63,847 nt of DNA from DASSTJ01 sp035707965 (GTDB lineage: Bacteria > Actinomycetota > Actinomycetes > Actinomycetales > Angustibacteraceae), in contig DASSTJ010000046.1 in the NCBI GenBank assembly GCA_035707965.1, positions 1 to 63,847 of the forward strand. Reading direction: 5' to 3'. The position numbers were made by a program, and so were the translations under genes. Of the stretch, positions 49,338 to 58,039 are shown piece after piece. How positions within the stretch are numbered: the stretch's first letter is position 1; every line of letters starts with the position of its first letter. The notes under the pieces are model-generated. The model searched no databases and was not told the DNA's origin. It saw only the letters and a list, made by a program, of their open reading frames with translations.

Positions 49338-52168
49338 CGCACCTGGTCGGCGAGGCGACGTGGCGGGGGGTCGACCGTCCCTGGAGCGTGGCCGCCGCCG
49401 ACGTCCTGGCCGCGCTCGGAGTCGACCCCGCGCTGGGGCTCACGCGGGACCAGAGCGCCTACCGGCGTCGCGAGGCGGGCCCTAACGAGCTGCGCGAACG
49501 GCCGCCGGTGCCCGCGTGGCGACGCTTCCTGCGGCAGCTGCGTGACCCTCTCGTCGTCCTCCTCCTGGTCGCCGTGGTCGTGTCGCTCGTCGTCTGGCTG
49601 GTCGACGGTGCTGCGGGCATCCCGGTCGACGCGATCGTGATCGGCGTCATCGTCGTCCTCAACGCCGTGCTGGGGCTGGTCCAGGAGTCGAAGGCGGAGC
49701 GCGCCGTCCGCGCGCTGCAACGCATGGCGGCGGTCACCAGCACCGTCGTCCGTGACGGTGTCGCGCGCAGGGTCCTCGTGGCCGACCTCGTCCCCGGAGA
49801 CGTGGTGCTCCTCGCCGAGGGTGACGCCGTGCCCGCTGACGCCCGCGTCGTCGAGGCGGTGGCCCTGGCGGTGAGCGAGGCGTCGTTGACCGGCGAGAGC
49901 GTGCCCGTCCTGAAGTCGGTCGAGCCGGTCGCCGCCGAGACCTCGCTGGCCGACCGCACGAGCATGGTCCACAGCGGCTGCGCCGTCGTGAGCGGTCGGG
50001 GCCGGGCCGTCGTCACCGCGACCGGCATGGCCACCGAGGTCGGCACCGTGGCCCGGCTCATCGACAGCACCGAGCAGCCTCCGACGCCCCTGCAGCGCGA
50101 GGTCGAGCTCGTCGGCCGGGTGCTGCTGCGCGCCGTGCTGGTGATCGCCGTCGTGGTGATGGTCGCGGTGCTGCTGACGTCGGGCGTGCGCACGGCGGCC
50201 GGCGTCGTCGACGTGCTGCTGCTCGGGGTGTCGCTCGCCGTCGCGGCCGTCCCCGAGGGGCTGCCGGCCATCCTGTCCGTCGTGCTGGCTCTCGGCGTGC
50301 AGCGGATGGCGCGGCAGCGAGCCGTCGTGAGACGGCTGTCGTCGGTCGAGACGCTCGGGTCGGCCAGCGTGATCTGCACCGACAAGACCGGCACCCTCAC
50401 GCGCAACGAGATGACCGTGCTGGCGGTGGTCACGCCCAGCGGCCGGGCGCAGGTCACCGGCACCGGCTACACGCCGGAGGGGCAGGTGCTCGTGGACGGT
50501 CGCCCGATCGACGAGGTGCCGTCAGTGGCGCGCGAGGTGCGGCAGGTCCTGGACGCCGCGGCGCTGGCCAACGACGCACGGCTGCACGGGCAGGCCGCGT
50601 CGTGGGTGACCGACGGCGACCCGACGGAGGTCTCGCTGCTGGTGGCGGCGCACAAGCTCGCCGGTCGGCTGCCGCAGGCGCAGCGCGTCGGCGAGCGTCC
50701 GTTCACGCCAGAGCGAAAGCGCATGAGCGTCGTCGTCCGGCCGCGGGGCGAGCCACTCTGGCACGAGGGTGCCCTCGTCGTCTGCAAGGGCGCACCCGAC
50801 GTCCTCCTGCGACGGTGCGACCGCGTGCACGTCGACGGGGCCGTGCAGCCGCTCGACGACGGGTGTCGCGAGGCGGTGCTGGCGGACGTCGACCGACTCG
50901 CCGACGAGGGCCTGCGGACCTTGGGCGTCGCCTACCGTCGGCTCGGGGACGACGACGTCGACCACGTGGACCTCACCGACGTCCTGGAGCGGGGCCTCGT
51001 GCACCTCGGCCTCGTCGGCATCATGGACCCACCGCGGCCCGAGGCCCGTGCGGCGGTGCAGCAGGCTCGTCGAGCCGGCGTGCGGGTGCTGATGATCACT
51101 GGTGACCACCCGCGCACCGCGGCGCGGGTCGCGGCCGACCTCGGGCTCGGCGACGGGTCGCTCGACCCGTTGTCCGGCAGGCAGATCGACGAGCTGGACG
51201 ACGACGAGCTGACCGACCGCGTCCGCGCGACCGATGTCGTCGCCCGGGTCGCTCCCGAGCACAAGCTACGGATCGTCCGCGCGCTCCAGCACGACGGAGG
51301 CGTCGTGGCGATGACGGGTGACGGGGTGAACGACGCCCCGGCCCTGCGCGCGGCTGACATCGGCGTGGCGATGGGCGTGACCGGCACCGAGGTCACGAAG
51401 GCGGCGGCCGACATGGTGCTCGCCGACGACAACGTCGCCACGATCGTGGCGGCCGTCCGTGAGGGTCGGGCCATCTTCGCTGACATCCGGGCGTTCCTGC
51501 GGTACCTGCTGTCATCGAACGCCGGCGAGGTGCTGACGATGCTGCTCGGCGTCCTCGGCGCCGGGGTCCTCGGGCTCACCGGGCACGGCGAGGCGATCGC
51601 CGCGCCGCTGCTCGCCACTCAGATCCTCTGGATCAACCTCCTGACGGACACGGCGCCCGCGCTCGCGATGGGGCTCGACCCGCCGCCGGACGACGTGATG
51701 CAGCGGCCACCACGGCGCCTGACGGACCGGGTGATCGACCGCGCCATGCTGGGAGGTGTCGTCCTGGTCGGACTGACCATGGCTGTCGTCACGCTGGTGG
51801 CCATCGACCTGCGGCTGCCGGGCGGCCTGGTGCACGGCGACGGCACGTTGGGTGAGGCGCGCACCATGGCCTTCACCACCCTCGTGCTGGCACAGCTGTT
51901 CAACTGCTTCAACTCTCGCTCCGACCGCAGGTCCGCCTTCCACCGGCTCTTCACCAACGGCTGGCTGTGGGGCGCCGTCGGCCTGTCGCTGGCGCTGCAG
52001 GTCGCGGTGGTGCACGTGCCGTGGCTCTCCGCGGCGTTCGGCACGGTGCCGCTGTCGCTCTCGGACTGGCTGGTGTGCGTGCTGCTCGCCAGCGCGGTCC
52101 TCTGGGTCGACGAGGTGCGCAAGGCGCTTCACGCCAGACGTCCGCGGTCCTCAGCGCGGCACGCGTAG
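49334..52168 (+). CDS. P2A-type cation-transporting ATPase (CtpF/PMCA-like)
   Basis: A 944-residue pump. The N-terminal cation-ATPase domain ends in RREAGPNELRE, the actuator motif is EASLTGESVPV, the TM4 segment AAVPEGLPAILSVVLALG is the Ca2+-pump form, phosphorylation is at CTDKTGTLTRNE, and the hinge is MTGDGVNDAPALRAADIG. The C-terminal ion-site helices (LLSSNAGEVLTMLLG and ILWINLLTDTAPALAMG) complete the P2A layout. Expected to export Ca2+ or a similar ion. Mycobacterial CtpF, a DosR-regulon member, has the same architecture. Confidence 0.92.
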   Translation: MTHLVGEATWRGVDRPWSVAAADVLAALGVDPALGLTRDQSAYRRREAGPNELRERPPVPAWRRFLRQLRDPLVVLLLVAVVVSLVVWLVDGAAGIPVDAIVIGVIVVLNAVLGLVQESKAERAVRALQRMAAVTSTVVRDGVARRVLVADLVPGDVVLLAEGDAVPADARVVEAVALAVSEASLTGESVPVLKSVEPVAAETSLADRTSMVHSGCAVVSGRGRAVVTATGMATEVGTVARLIDSTEQPPTPLQREVELVGRVLLRAVLVIAVVVMVAVLLTSGVRTAAGVVDVLLLGVSLAVAAVPEGLPAILSVVLALGVQRMARQRAVVRRLSSVETLGSASVICTDKTGTLTRNEMTVLAVVTPSGRAQVTGTGYTPEGQVLVDGRPIDEVPSVAREVRQVLDAAALANDARLHGQAASWVTDGDPTEVSLLVAAHKLAGRLPQAQRVGERPFTPERKRMSVVVRPRGEPLWHEGALVVCKGAPDVLLRRCDRVHVDGAVQPLDDGCREAVLADVDRLADEGLRTLGVAYRRLGDDDVDHVDLTDVLERGLVHLGLVGIMDPPRPEARAAVQQARRAGVRVLMITGDHPRTAARVAADLGLGDGSLDPLSGRQIDELDDDELTDRVRATDVVARVAPEHKLRIVRALQHDGGVVAMTGDGVNDAPALRAADIGVAMGVTGTEVTKAAADMVLADDNVATIVAAVREGRAIFADIRAFLRYLLSSNAGEVLTMLLGVLGAGVLGLTGHGEAIAAPLLATQILWINLLTDTAPALAMGLDPPPDDVMQRPPRRLTDRVIDRAMLGGVVLVGLTMAVVTLVAIDLRLPGGLVHGDGTLGEARTMAFTTLVLAQLFNCFNSRSDRRSAFHRLFTNGWLWGAVGLSLALQVAVVHVPWLSAAFGTVPLSLSDWLVCVLLASAVLWVDEVRKALHARRPRSSARHA

Positions 52169-52181
52169 CGGCGCTCGGCGG

Positions 52182-52505
52182 TTACGAGGCGAGCTGCGGT
52201 GACTGTCCCTGCTGGTCGTCGAGCGACACAGGAGCCTCGGCGTCGAGTGCGATGAGGTCGAGCGTGCCCGAGAGTCGCCGCAGCTCGGCGACCAGCTCCC
52301 GCTGACGACCGAGAAGCGCGTGCACGTCGGGCACCGGCACCTCGCCGCGCCCGGCCAGGGCGCGCCGGTCGCGCAGCGCGTCCTCCGTCTGCGACAGCTC
52401 GAGGATGAGCTCTCGGACGGTGCGTCCGTCGGACGACGCCTGCGGACCGGTCGTGGTCTCGGCGTCCCCCCGGCTGTCCGGGGCAGGGGTGTCACAGCCA
52501 GGCAC
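52182..52505 (-). CDS. Small protein with predicted coiled coil
   Basis: A 107-residue protein translated from a GTG with a strong AAGGAGG site. The N-terminal 30 residues are polar and disordered; the middle (TVRELILELSQTEDALRDRR then a short break and LLGRQRELVAELRRLSGTLDLIAL) has leucine spacing typical of a helical hairpin or coiled coil. No family is recognised. It is convergent with the P2A ATPase gene. Confidence 0.6.
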   Translation of the reverse strand: MPGCDTPAPDSRGDAETTTGPQASSDGRTVRELILELSQTEDALRDRRALAGRGEVPVPDVHALLGRQRELVAELRRLSGTLDLIALDAEAPVSLDDQQGQSPQLAS

Positions 52506-52701
52506 GTGAGCCTCCTTGAGTGCTGCTGGGCGGTCTCACTGCTCGGACCGACCGGAACCGTCTCATACGGACACGTGTCGGGCAACCGATAACCGCGAGC
52601 CCAGACGTCGGGTCCGGCCACGCGTGGGGGCCCGTCGTTGGGGTACGACGCAGACGACAGGCGTGCGTCCCCGCGCGTACCGACGACGAGAGGGGTCAGG
52701 C

Positions 52702-52878
52702 ATGAGCACCAGCGATTCGTCGAAGGACGACCTGAAGAAGCAGGCGGACGAGGAGGTCTCGAACCTTCCGGCTGAGACCGCGGCGGGCAACGCCGACCCG
52801 GCCGGCGGCGTGGAGGCGGACCCGAAGGCGTACGACGAGGAGCAGGCCGGCCGGTACGCGGACGGCAAGCAGTCCTGA
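52702..52878 (+). CDS. Small acidic disordered protein
   Basis: A 58-residue hydrophilic protein rich in Asp, Glu, Lys and Ala (MSTSDSSKDDLKKQADEEV at the start; DEEQAGRYADGKQS at the end). A GAGAGGGG site precedes the ATG. There is no hydrophobic core, so it is likely unfolded alone, as in some stress-protective peptides. It is divergent from the preceding small protein and followed directly by a strong hairpin. Confidence 0.55.
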   Translation: MSTSDSSKDDLKKQADEEVSNLPAETAAGNADPAGGVEADPKAYDEEQAGRYADGKQS

Positions 52879-52892
52879 CTCGGCCGTACCCG

Positions 52893-52957
52893 ACCGGCAG
52901 GGGCAATGCCCCGCTCGCGATCCCCGGGCCACACGCGGGGGCGTTGCTCCTGCCGGT
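52893..52957 (+). terminator. Strong long-stem hairpin after the acidic-peptide gene
   Basis: The left arm ACCGGCAGGGGCAATGCCCC (from 52893) pairs with 52935-52957 over about 22 positions, including G-T wobble pairs. It starts 14 bases after the stop and should terminate transcription. Its right arm shares GTTGCTCCTGCCGG with the hairpin near 25.37 kb. Confidence 0.7.
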
Positions 52958-53005
52958 GCGTCCGGGAAGCCGTTTCACCGCAACGCCGTCGGGTAGTCAC
53001 CGACC

Positions 53006-53950
53006 ATGAGACGAGTGGTCGTGACCGGCGGTGCGGGGTTCCTGGGCAGCCACCTCTGCGAGGCTCTGCTGCGACGAGGTGACGAGGTCGTGTGCCTCGA
53101 CAGCTTCCTCACCGGGACGCCGGAGAACGTCGCGCACCTCCTCGCCGACCCGGCGTTCACCCTGCAGCGCTGCGACCTGGTCGAGTTCGTGCACGTCCCT
53201 GGTCCCGTCGACCTCGTGCTGCACTTCGCCTCGCCGGCGTCCCCGATCGACTACCTGCGCCTACCGCTGCAGACCCTCAAGGTGGGCGCGATCGGCACGT
53301 GGCACGCCCTGGGACTCGCCAAGGAGAAGGACGCGCGCTTCCTGCTGGCATCGACGTCCGAGGTCTACGGCGACCCGCAGGTGCACCCGCAGCCCGAGCA
53401 CTACTGGGGCCACGTCAACCCCGTCGGGCCGCGGGGCGTCTACGACGAGGCGAAGCGGTACGGCGAGGCGCTCACCATGGCCTACCAGCGTAGCGAGGGC
53501 CTCGACACCGCCATCGTGCGGCTGTTCAACACGTACGGCCCGCGCATGCGTCCGAACGACGGCCGGGCGATCCCCACGTTCATCCGTCAGGCGCTCGCGG
53601 GCGAGCCCGTGACCGTCGCCGGTGACGGCAGCCAGACGCGCTCCGTCTGCTACATCGACGACACCGTGGCCGGCATCCTCGCGCTCGCGGACAGCGGCGA
53701 GCCCGGCCCCGTCAACATCGGCAACCCCGACGAGCGCTCGGTCCTCTCCATCGCCGAGGACGTCATCGAGGCCGCAGGGTCGAGGTCGCAGGTGACGTTC
53801 ATCGAGCGTCCGGTCGACGACCCCGCCGTCCGGCGTCCGGACACGACCCTGGCGCGCGAACGCCTCAACTGGCAGCCGCGCGTGTCGTGGGCCGAGGGCC
53901 TGACCGACACGGTCAGCTGGTTCCGCACCGCCCTGGCCGCCACCGCCTGA
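53006..53950 (+). CDS. UDP-glucuronate decarboxylase-like NAD-dependent epimerase
   Basis: A 314-residue extended SDR. The NAD loop is TGGAGFLG (residues 7-14); HFASPASPIDYLRLPLQTLK is the hallmark of UDP-xylose synthase/UDP-glucuronate decarboxylases; the catalytic region is LASTSEVYGDPQ with YDEAKRYGE (Tyr and Lys); RLFNTYGPRM follows. It should oxidise and rearrange a nucleotide sugar, most likely UDP-glucuronate to UDP-xylose. It starts the glycan cluster but is transcribed away from the heptose genes. Confidence 0.87.
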   Translation: MRRVVVTGGAGFLGSHLCEALLRRGDEVVCLDSFLTGTPENVAHLLADPAFTLQRCDLVEFVHVPGPVDLVLHFASPASPIDYLRLPLQTLKVGAIGTWHALGLAKEKDARFLLASTSEVYGDPQVHPQPEHYWGHVNPVGPRGVYDEAKRYGEALTMAYQRSEGLDTAIVRLFNTYGPRMRPNDGRAIPTFIRQALAGEPVTVAGDGSQTRSVCYIDDTVAGILALADSGEPGPVNIGNPDERSVLSIAEDVIEAAGSRSQVTFIERPVDDPAVRRPDTTLARERLNWQPRVSWAEGLTDTVSWFRTALAATA

Positions 53951-53962
53951 GCCCCGTCCCCG

Positions 53963-54022
53963 ACTTCTGATGAGTTCGCCACGTCTCGACGGAGGCGAAG
54001 GCGTGCGAGAGCCATCAGAAGT
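53963..54022. repeat. Inverted repeat with ACTTCTGATG ends
   Basis: Perfect 10-base arms, ACTTCTGATG (53963-53972) and CATCAGAAGT (54013-54022), enclose a 40-base middle containing further partly complementary bases. It lies between the convergent ends of the epimerase and glycosyltransferase genes and probably acts as a terminator. The left end resembles the repeat at 31409 (ACTTCTGAnGnGTTnGCCAC). Confidence 0.6.
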
Positions 54023-54042
54023 GGCCCGGCTCGCAGGGGCCC

Positions 54043-55071
54043 TCAGGCGCCGAGCAGCGCGCGGGCCGCGACGAGCACCTCGGTCGGCGTGACGCGCAGG
54101 AGCGCCGGATCAGGGTCGTCGCCGTGCGGGTCGCCCGACCCGTCGCCGTGCCAGAGGCTGGCGTGCAGGTGGCGGTCGACGGCCGGACCCCACAGTCGCG
54201 GCGAGACGGGCCCGAAGAGCAGGACGGACGGCGTCCCCGTGGCCGTCGCGACGTGCGCCACCCCCGTGTCGCCGCAGACGAGCAGCGCCGCGTGCGCGAC
54301 CAGGTCCGTCAGTCGAGGAAGGTCGAGGGCCCCGGCCGTGACGCTGCATGCGGGGAGCCCGGCCGACGTGGCGACGCGTCCGCACAGCTCGCGCTCGTCC
54401 GGCCCGCCGGTGAGCAGGACGTCGTGGTCGCGGCGAAGCGCGCGCGCGACCTCGGACCAGCGGTCCACTGGCCAGCGGCGCGAACCGCTCGCGGCGCCGG
54501 GGTGCAGCACCACGTAGGGGCCTACCTGCCTGCGGTGGGTCCTCGGCTCGGTGCGCTCTGCCGAGGCACGCGGCGGCGCGTCGAGGCGCAGGTCCTCCGG
54601 GCCGCACGGACCGCCCGCCCAGCTCACCAGCCGGCACCAGCGCAGCACCTCGTGCTCGTCGGCCCGCCACTGCGGCACGCGGTCGCCAGGGTCGCCGATG
54701 CTCCCGACGGTGGTCAGGCCTGCACCCCGGTCGGGGCCGTCGTCCGAGTCCTCGGGCGGCGCGAACGCCAGCAGCGAGCGCGGGTGCCCAGCCAGCAGCA
54801 GCGCATGGCTCTGCGGCCCTCGTCCGTGCAGGTTCACGGCGTCGTGCTGCCCGAGGTCGCGGCCGGGCGGCGCGTCGTCCAGGCCGGAGGTCGGCACGAA
54901 CCCGTCGACCAGTCCCAGCCCGGTGAACCACTCGCCGATCCCCGCCGGAGCCGCGAGCAGCAGCGGCCGCTGCGGGTGGAGCCGCCGCAGCCCCCGCAGC
55001 GCGGGCACCCCGGTCAGCGCGTCACCCAGACCGAGCGCGCGCAGCACCAGCACCGGCCCCGGCTCAGCCAT
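54043..55071 (-). CDS. Glycosyltransferase family 9 protein
   Basis: A 342-residue member of the heptosyltransferase-like GT9 (GT-B fold) family. The N-terminal VLVLRALGLGDALTGVPALRGL, the middle VLHPGAASGSRRWPVDRW, and the C-terminal LLVCGDTGVAHVATATGTPSV are the typical donor-binding elements. It should transfer a sugar, probably from an ADP- or GDP-activated heptose, onto a glycan. The gene is 108 bases downstream of the SDR on the same strand. Confidence 0.88.
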   Translation of the reverse strand: MAEPGPVLVLRALGLGDALTGVPALRGLRRLHPQRPLLLAAPAGIGEWFTGLGLVDGFVPTSGLDDAPPGRDLGQHDAVNLHGRGPQSHALLLAGHPRSLLAFAPPEDSDDGPDRGAGLTTVGSIGDPGDRVPQWRADEHEVLRWCRLVSWAGGPCGPEDLRLDAPPRASAERTEPRTHRRQVGPYVVLHPGAASGSRRWPVDRWSEVARALRRDHDVLLTGGPDERELCGRVATSAGLPACSVTAGALDLPRLTDLVAHAALLVCGDTGVAHVATATGTPSVLLFGPVSPRLWGPAVDRHLHASLWHGDGSGDPHGDDPDPALLRVTPTEVLVAARALLGA

Positions 55072-55179
55072 CAGCAGCTATCGACGACGGCGCCCGTTCC
55101 CGGAAAGGTGTGCGGCCAGGACGACCGACGCGTGCACGTTCTCCAGAGCGTGAACGCAGAGACGGTCGAGCTGGCGTGC

Positions 55180-55941
55180 TCACGGCCAGGAGGGCTCCGT
55201 CGCGACCGTGTAGACCAGCTCGCGCAGCTCGACGCCAGCCGGGCGGTCGAGCGCGAACCCGATCACCTCCGCGACGGACGACGGGTCGAGCAGGTCGGCG
55301 TCCGGTCCGGGCTTGTACTGCTCGGTGCGGCCGTCGAAGAAGGCCGTCCGCATGCCTCCCGGCACGAGCATCGTCACCCCCACCTGTCCGGCGAGCTCGG
55401 TGGCCAGGGCCCGGGTGAAGCCGACGACGCCGAACTTCGATGCGCAGTACGCGGTCGCGTCGCTGACGGCCTTGAGCCCGAGAGTGGACGCGATCGTGAC
55501 GAGCCGGCCGCCGCTGCGCTCGAGAGACGGGACGACAGCGCGCGCGACCGCCGCCGTGCCGACCAGGTTGACCGCGATCACCCGCACCCAGTCGTCGAGT
55601 GCGATGTCGACGAGGCGCCCGCACGCGTCGGTGCCGGCTGCGGTCACCACGCCGGTGAGGTGGTCGGCCGCCTCAGCCGCCTCGGTGGCGGCCTCGAACG
55701 CGGCGTGCGGGTCGGCCAGGTCGACCTTCACCCACTCGAGGCCGGCGGTGTCAGCGGGACTCTGCCGGTCGAGCACCACCGGCAGACCTCCACGGGCCCG
55801 CACGAGCTCGACCACCGCCGCCCCGAGCCCGCTCGCCCCCCCGGTGACGACGACCGTGCCCCAGGCCGACCCGGCCGCCGGTGAACCCCCACGCTGCTCG
55901 GTCGTGGTCGTGGTGCCGTTCGGCTGGGGGGTCGTCGTCAT
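55180..55941 (-). CDS. Short-chain dehydrogenase in the heptose cluster
   Basis: A 253-residue classical SDR. A Thr/Gly-rich N-terminal tail of about 28 residues precedes VTGGASGLGAAV (cofactor loop); the catalytic Ser lies in TIASTLGLK and Tyr/Lys in YCASKFG. The ATG at 55941 overlaps the HldE-like gene stop by 4 bases. It is not the extended-SDR HldD epimerase that converts ADP-D-glycero- to ADP-L-glycero-heptose, so another sugar modification is more likely. Confidence 0.85.
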   Translation of the reverse strand: MTTTPQPNGTTTTTEQRGGSPAAGSAWGTVVVTGGASGLGAAVVELVRARGGLPVVLDRQSPADTAGLEWVKVDLADPHAAFEAATEAAEAADHLTGVVTAAGTDACGRLVDIALDDWVRVIAVNLVGTAAVARAVVPSLERSGGRLVTIASTLGLKAVSDATAYCASKFGVVGFTRALATELAGQVGVTMLVPGGMRTAFFDGRTEQYKPGPDADLLDPSSVAEVIGFALDRPAGVELRELVYTVATEPSWP

Positions 55942-57374
55942 GAACGTTCTCCTTCGGTCGTCGCGGGGGTGCTGTCCGTGCCGATGTGCTCGAGGATCTT
56001 CGTGGTGGAGTGCCCGTCGACGTACGGGACGAGGGCGATGCGACCGCCGAGCGCGCGCACCGTGCGAGCCTCGGGCAGGTCCTGCTCGCGGTAGTCGCCA
56101 CCCTTGACCCAGACGTCGGGCCGCAGGCGAGCGAGGGTCGCGATCGGGTCGTCGTCCTCGAACACGGCCACGGCGTCGACGCAGGCGAGGCCCTCGAGCA
56201 GCCGAGCGCGGTCCGCGACGCCGTGCACCGGACGCGTCGCACCCTTGAGCCGGCGCACGCTCGCGTCGGAGTTCAGCAGCACGACGAGGCAGTCGCCCAT
56301 CGAGCGCGCCTGCTCGAGCAGCGCCAGGTGCCCGGCGTGCAGGACGTCGAAGCAGCCACCCGTGGCGACCACCGTGCCTCCGCGTCGGCGCACGCCGTCC
56401 ACGAGCTCGTCGGCGCTGGGGGCCGCCGACCCGGACGTCGGCCCCGGGGCGGCGGCATCGGGTAGGGACGGCGGCAGGGAGCCCACGCCGCCACGCCGCA
56501 GCCACTCACCGACGTCCCGCTGGGCTTCCGCGACCGACGCCTCGATCGTCTCCCCGGTGGCGAGGGCGACCGCGAGAGAGGCAGCGAACCGGTCGCCAGC
56601 GCCACAGGAGTCGGTACCGGGCGGGCAGGGCGCCGTGGTCGTCGTGACCGTGCGCCCGTCGTCCAGGGCCGTGACGGCGCCGCGCTCACCGTCGGTGACG
56701 CACACCGCCCGGGCGCCCCAGCGCCCGATCAGCGCCAGGGCGGTACCCGACACGTCGTCCGCCGGCGCGAGCTCGTCGGCGAAGTGACTCGCCTCAGAGC
56801 GGTTGGGCGTCGCGACCGCCACTCCCGCAACGGGTTCACCGCCCCGCGGGTGCGGGTCCCAGACGACCCGCGTCCTGGGCACCTGCTCGGCCAGCACGCC
56901 ACGCACCGCCGCATCGCCCGTCAGGGGGCCGCCGTAGTCGCTGACGAGCACCACGTCGCAGTCCGTCAGGAGGCGGCGCAGGAGAGCGGCGTCGACGACG
57001 GGCTCGTGGTCGCCTCGCTCTTCCTCGCCCAGCACCGCTCCCGCGTCGTCCAGGCGCAGCAGAGACTGTCCCTGCGCCCGCACGCGCGCCTTGCACACGG
57101 TCGGGGTGCCCGGCCGCACGTCGTGGACCTCCACCACGCCGTCGAGGAGCGAGCGCACCCGCTGGCCAGCGCGACCCCGGCCGAGACCCGTTGCCAGCAC
57201 GACGTCGACGCCGTCCCGGACCGCGAGCAGGGCGGCCAGCCCTGCTCCGCCGGGACGCTCCTGGACGGTATGGACGTCGACGACGGGTACCGGCGCATCG
57301 GGGCAGACGCGTTCGACCCGCCCGACCACGTCGCGGTCGAGCAGGGTGTCGCCGATGACGAGCAGTCGCGTCAT
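55938..57374 (-). CDS. hldE: Bifunctional heptose 7-phosphate kinase/heptose 1-phosphate nucleotidyltransferase
   Basis: A 478-residue HldE-like protein. Residues of about 1-300 form a PfkB/ribokinase domain with ERPGGAG near the start and the catalytic anion-hole motif PGTDSCGAGDRFAAS. Residues of about 330-465 are a cytidylyltransferase-like domain with GCFDVLHAGHLALLEQA (HxGH) and the typical PDVWVKGGDY. It should phosphorylate D-glycero-D-manno-heptose 7-phosphate and then make the nucleotide-activated heptose. Overlaps both neighbours by 4 bases. Confidence 0.9.
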   Translation of the reverse strand: MTRLLVIGDTLLDRDVVGRVERVCPDAPVPVVDVHTVQERPGGAGLAALLAVRDGVDVVLATGLGRGRAGQRVRSLLDGVVEVHDVRPGTPTVCKARVRAQGQSLLRLDDAGAVLGEEERGDHEPVVDAALLRRLLTDCDVVLVSDYGGPLTGDAAVRGVLAEQVPRTRVVWDPHPRGGEPVAGVAVATPNRSEASHFADELAPADDVSGTALALIGRWGARAVCVTDGERGAVTALDDGRTVTTTTAPCPPGTDSCGAGDRFAASLAVALATGETIEASVAEAQRDVGEWLRRGGVGSLPPSLPDAAAPGPTSGSAAPSADELVDGVRRRGGTVVATGGCFDVLHAGHLALLEQARSMGDCLVVLLNSDASVRRLKGATRPVHGVADRARLLEGLACVDAVAVFEDDDPIATLARLRPDVWVKGGDYREQDLPEARTVRALGGRIALVPYVDGHSTTKILEHIGTDSTPATTEGERS

Positions 57375-58039
57375 CGAGCAACCCGGTGGGGCGATGACCG
57401 GCGTGTCGTCCGGGACGCGGACCGCTCAGAGAGCGCGTGGTCGCGCAGGTCCACGACGTGGTCGCCGACCGGCACGTCGAGCCAGCGCTCGGCCGCGGCG
57501 CAGATCGCGTGCACGGCCACGAGGTGTGCCTCCTGGATGGACGACGTCGAGCGGCCGCATGCCGTGACGACGCGATCGGCCTTCTCGCTCAACGGGTTCG
57601 GCGCCGGACCAGTGAGTGCCCAGACCTCGACACCGCAGTCGCGCGCTCGGTCCGCCGCGCGCAGCAAGTTGCTGCTGCGGCCGCTCGTCGAGAGCAGGAT
57701 GAGCACGTCACCCGGACGCCCGTGCGCCTGCACCTGACGCGCGAAGACCTCGTCGCCGCCGTAGTCGTTGCTGACGGCCGTCACCGTCGACGTGTCCCCG
57801 TGCAGGACGATGGCCGACAGCGGGCGTCGTTCCTCCTCGAACCGACCGACCAGCTCGGCCGTGAGGTGCTGCGCCTCGGCCGCGCTGCCACCGTTGCCAG
57901 CCACCAGGAGTCGGCCGCCGTCCAGGCAGCGCGCCAGGTGCCGTCCCCAGTCCTCGATCTCCTGCGCCTGCTCCGCCAGGCTCTCCAGGCAGTCGCGCAG
58001 GTCGCGCAGGTGCTCGTCGATCGTGCCGAAGGGCTCCAT
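57371..58039 (-). CDS. gmhA: Sedoheptulose 7-phosphate isomerase (GmhA-like SIS protein)
   Basis: A 222-residue SIS-domain isomerase that commits sedoheptulose 7-phosphate to heptose synthesis. GNGGSAAEAQHLTAELVGRF (substrate Ser loop and the catalytic-type Glu/His region) and LSTSGRSSNLLRA are the GmhA signatures. The ATG at 58039 overlaps the stop of the preceding glycosyltransferase gene (TGATG); the longer open frame upstream is its shadow. The C-terminal 25 residues are basic and beyond the usual family end. Confidence 0.88.
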   Translation of the reverse strand: MEPFGTIDEHLRDLRDCLESLAEQAQEIEDWGRHLARCLDGGRLLVAGNGGSAAEAQHLTAELVGRFEEERRPLSAIVLHGDTSTVTAVSNDYGGDEVFARQVQAHGRPGDVLILLSTSGRSSNLLRAADRARDCGVEVWALTGPAPNPLSEKADRVVTACGRSTSSIQEAHLVAVHAICAAAERWLDVPVGDHVVDLRDHALSERSASRTTRRSSPHRVAR

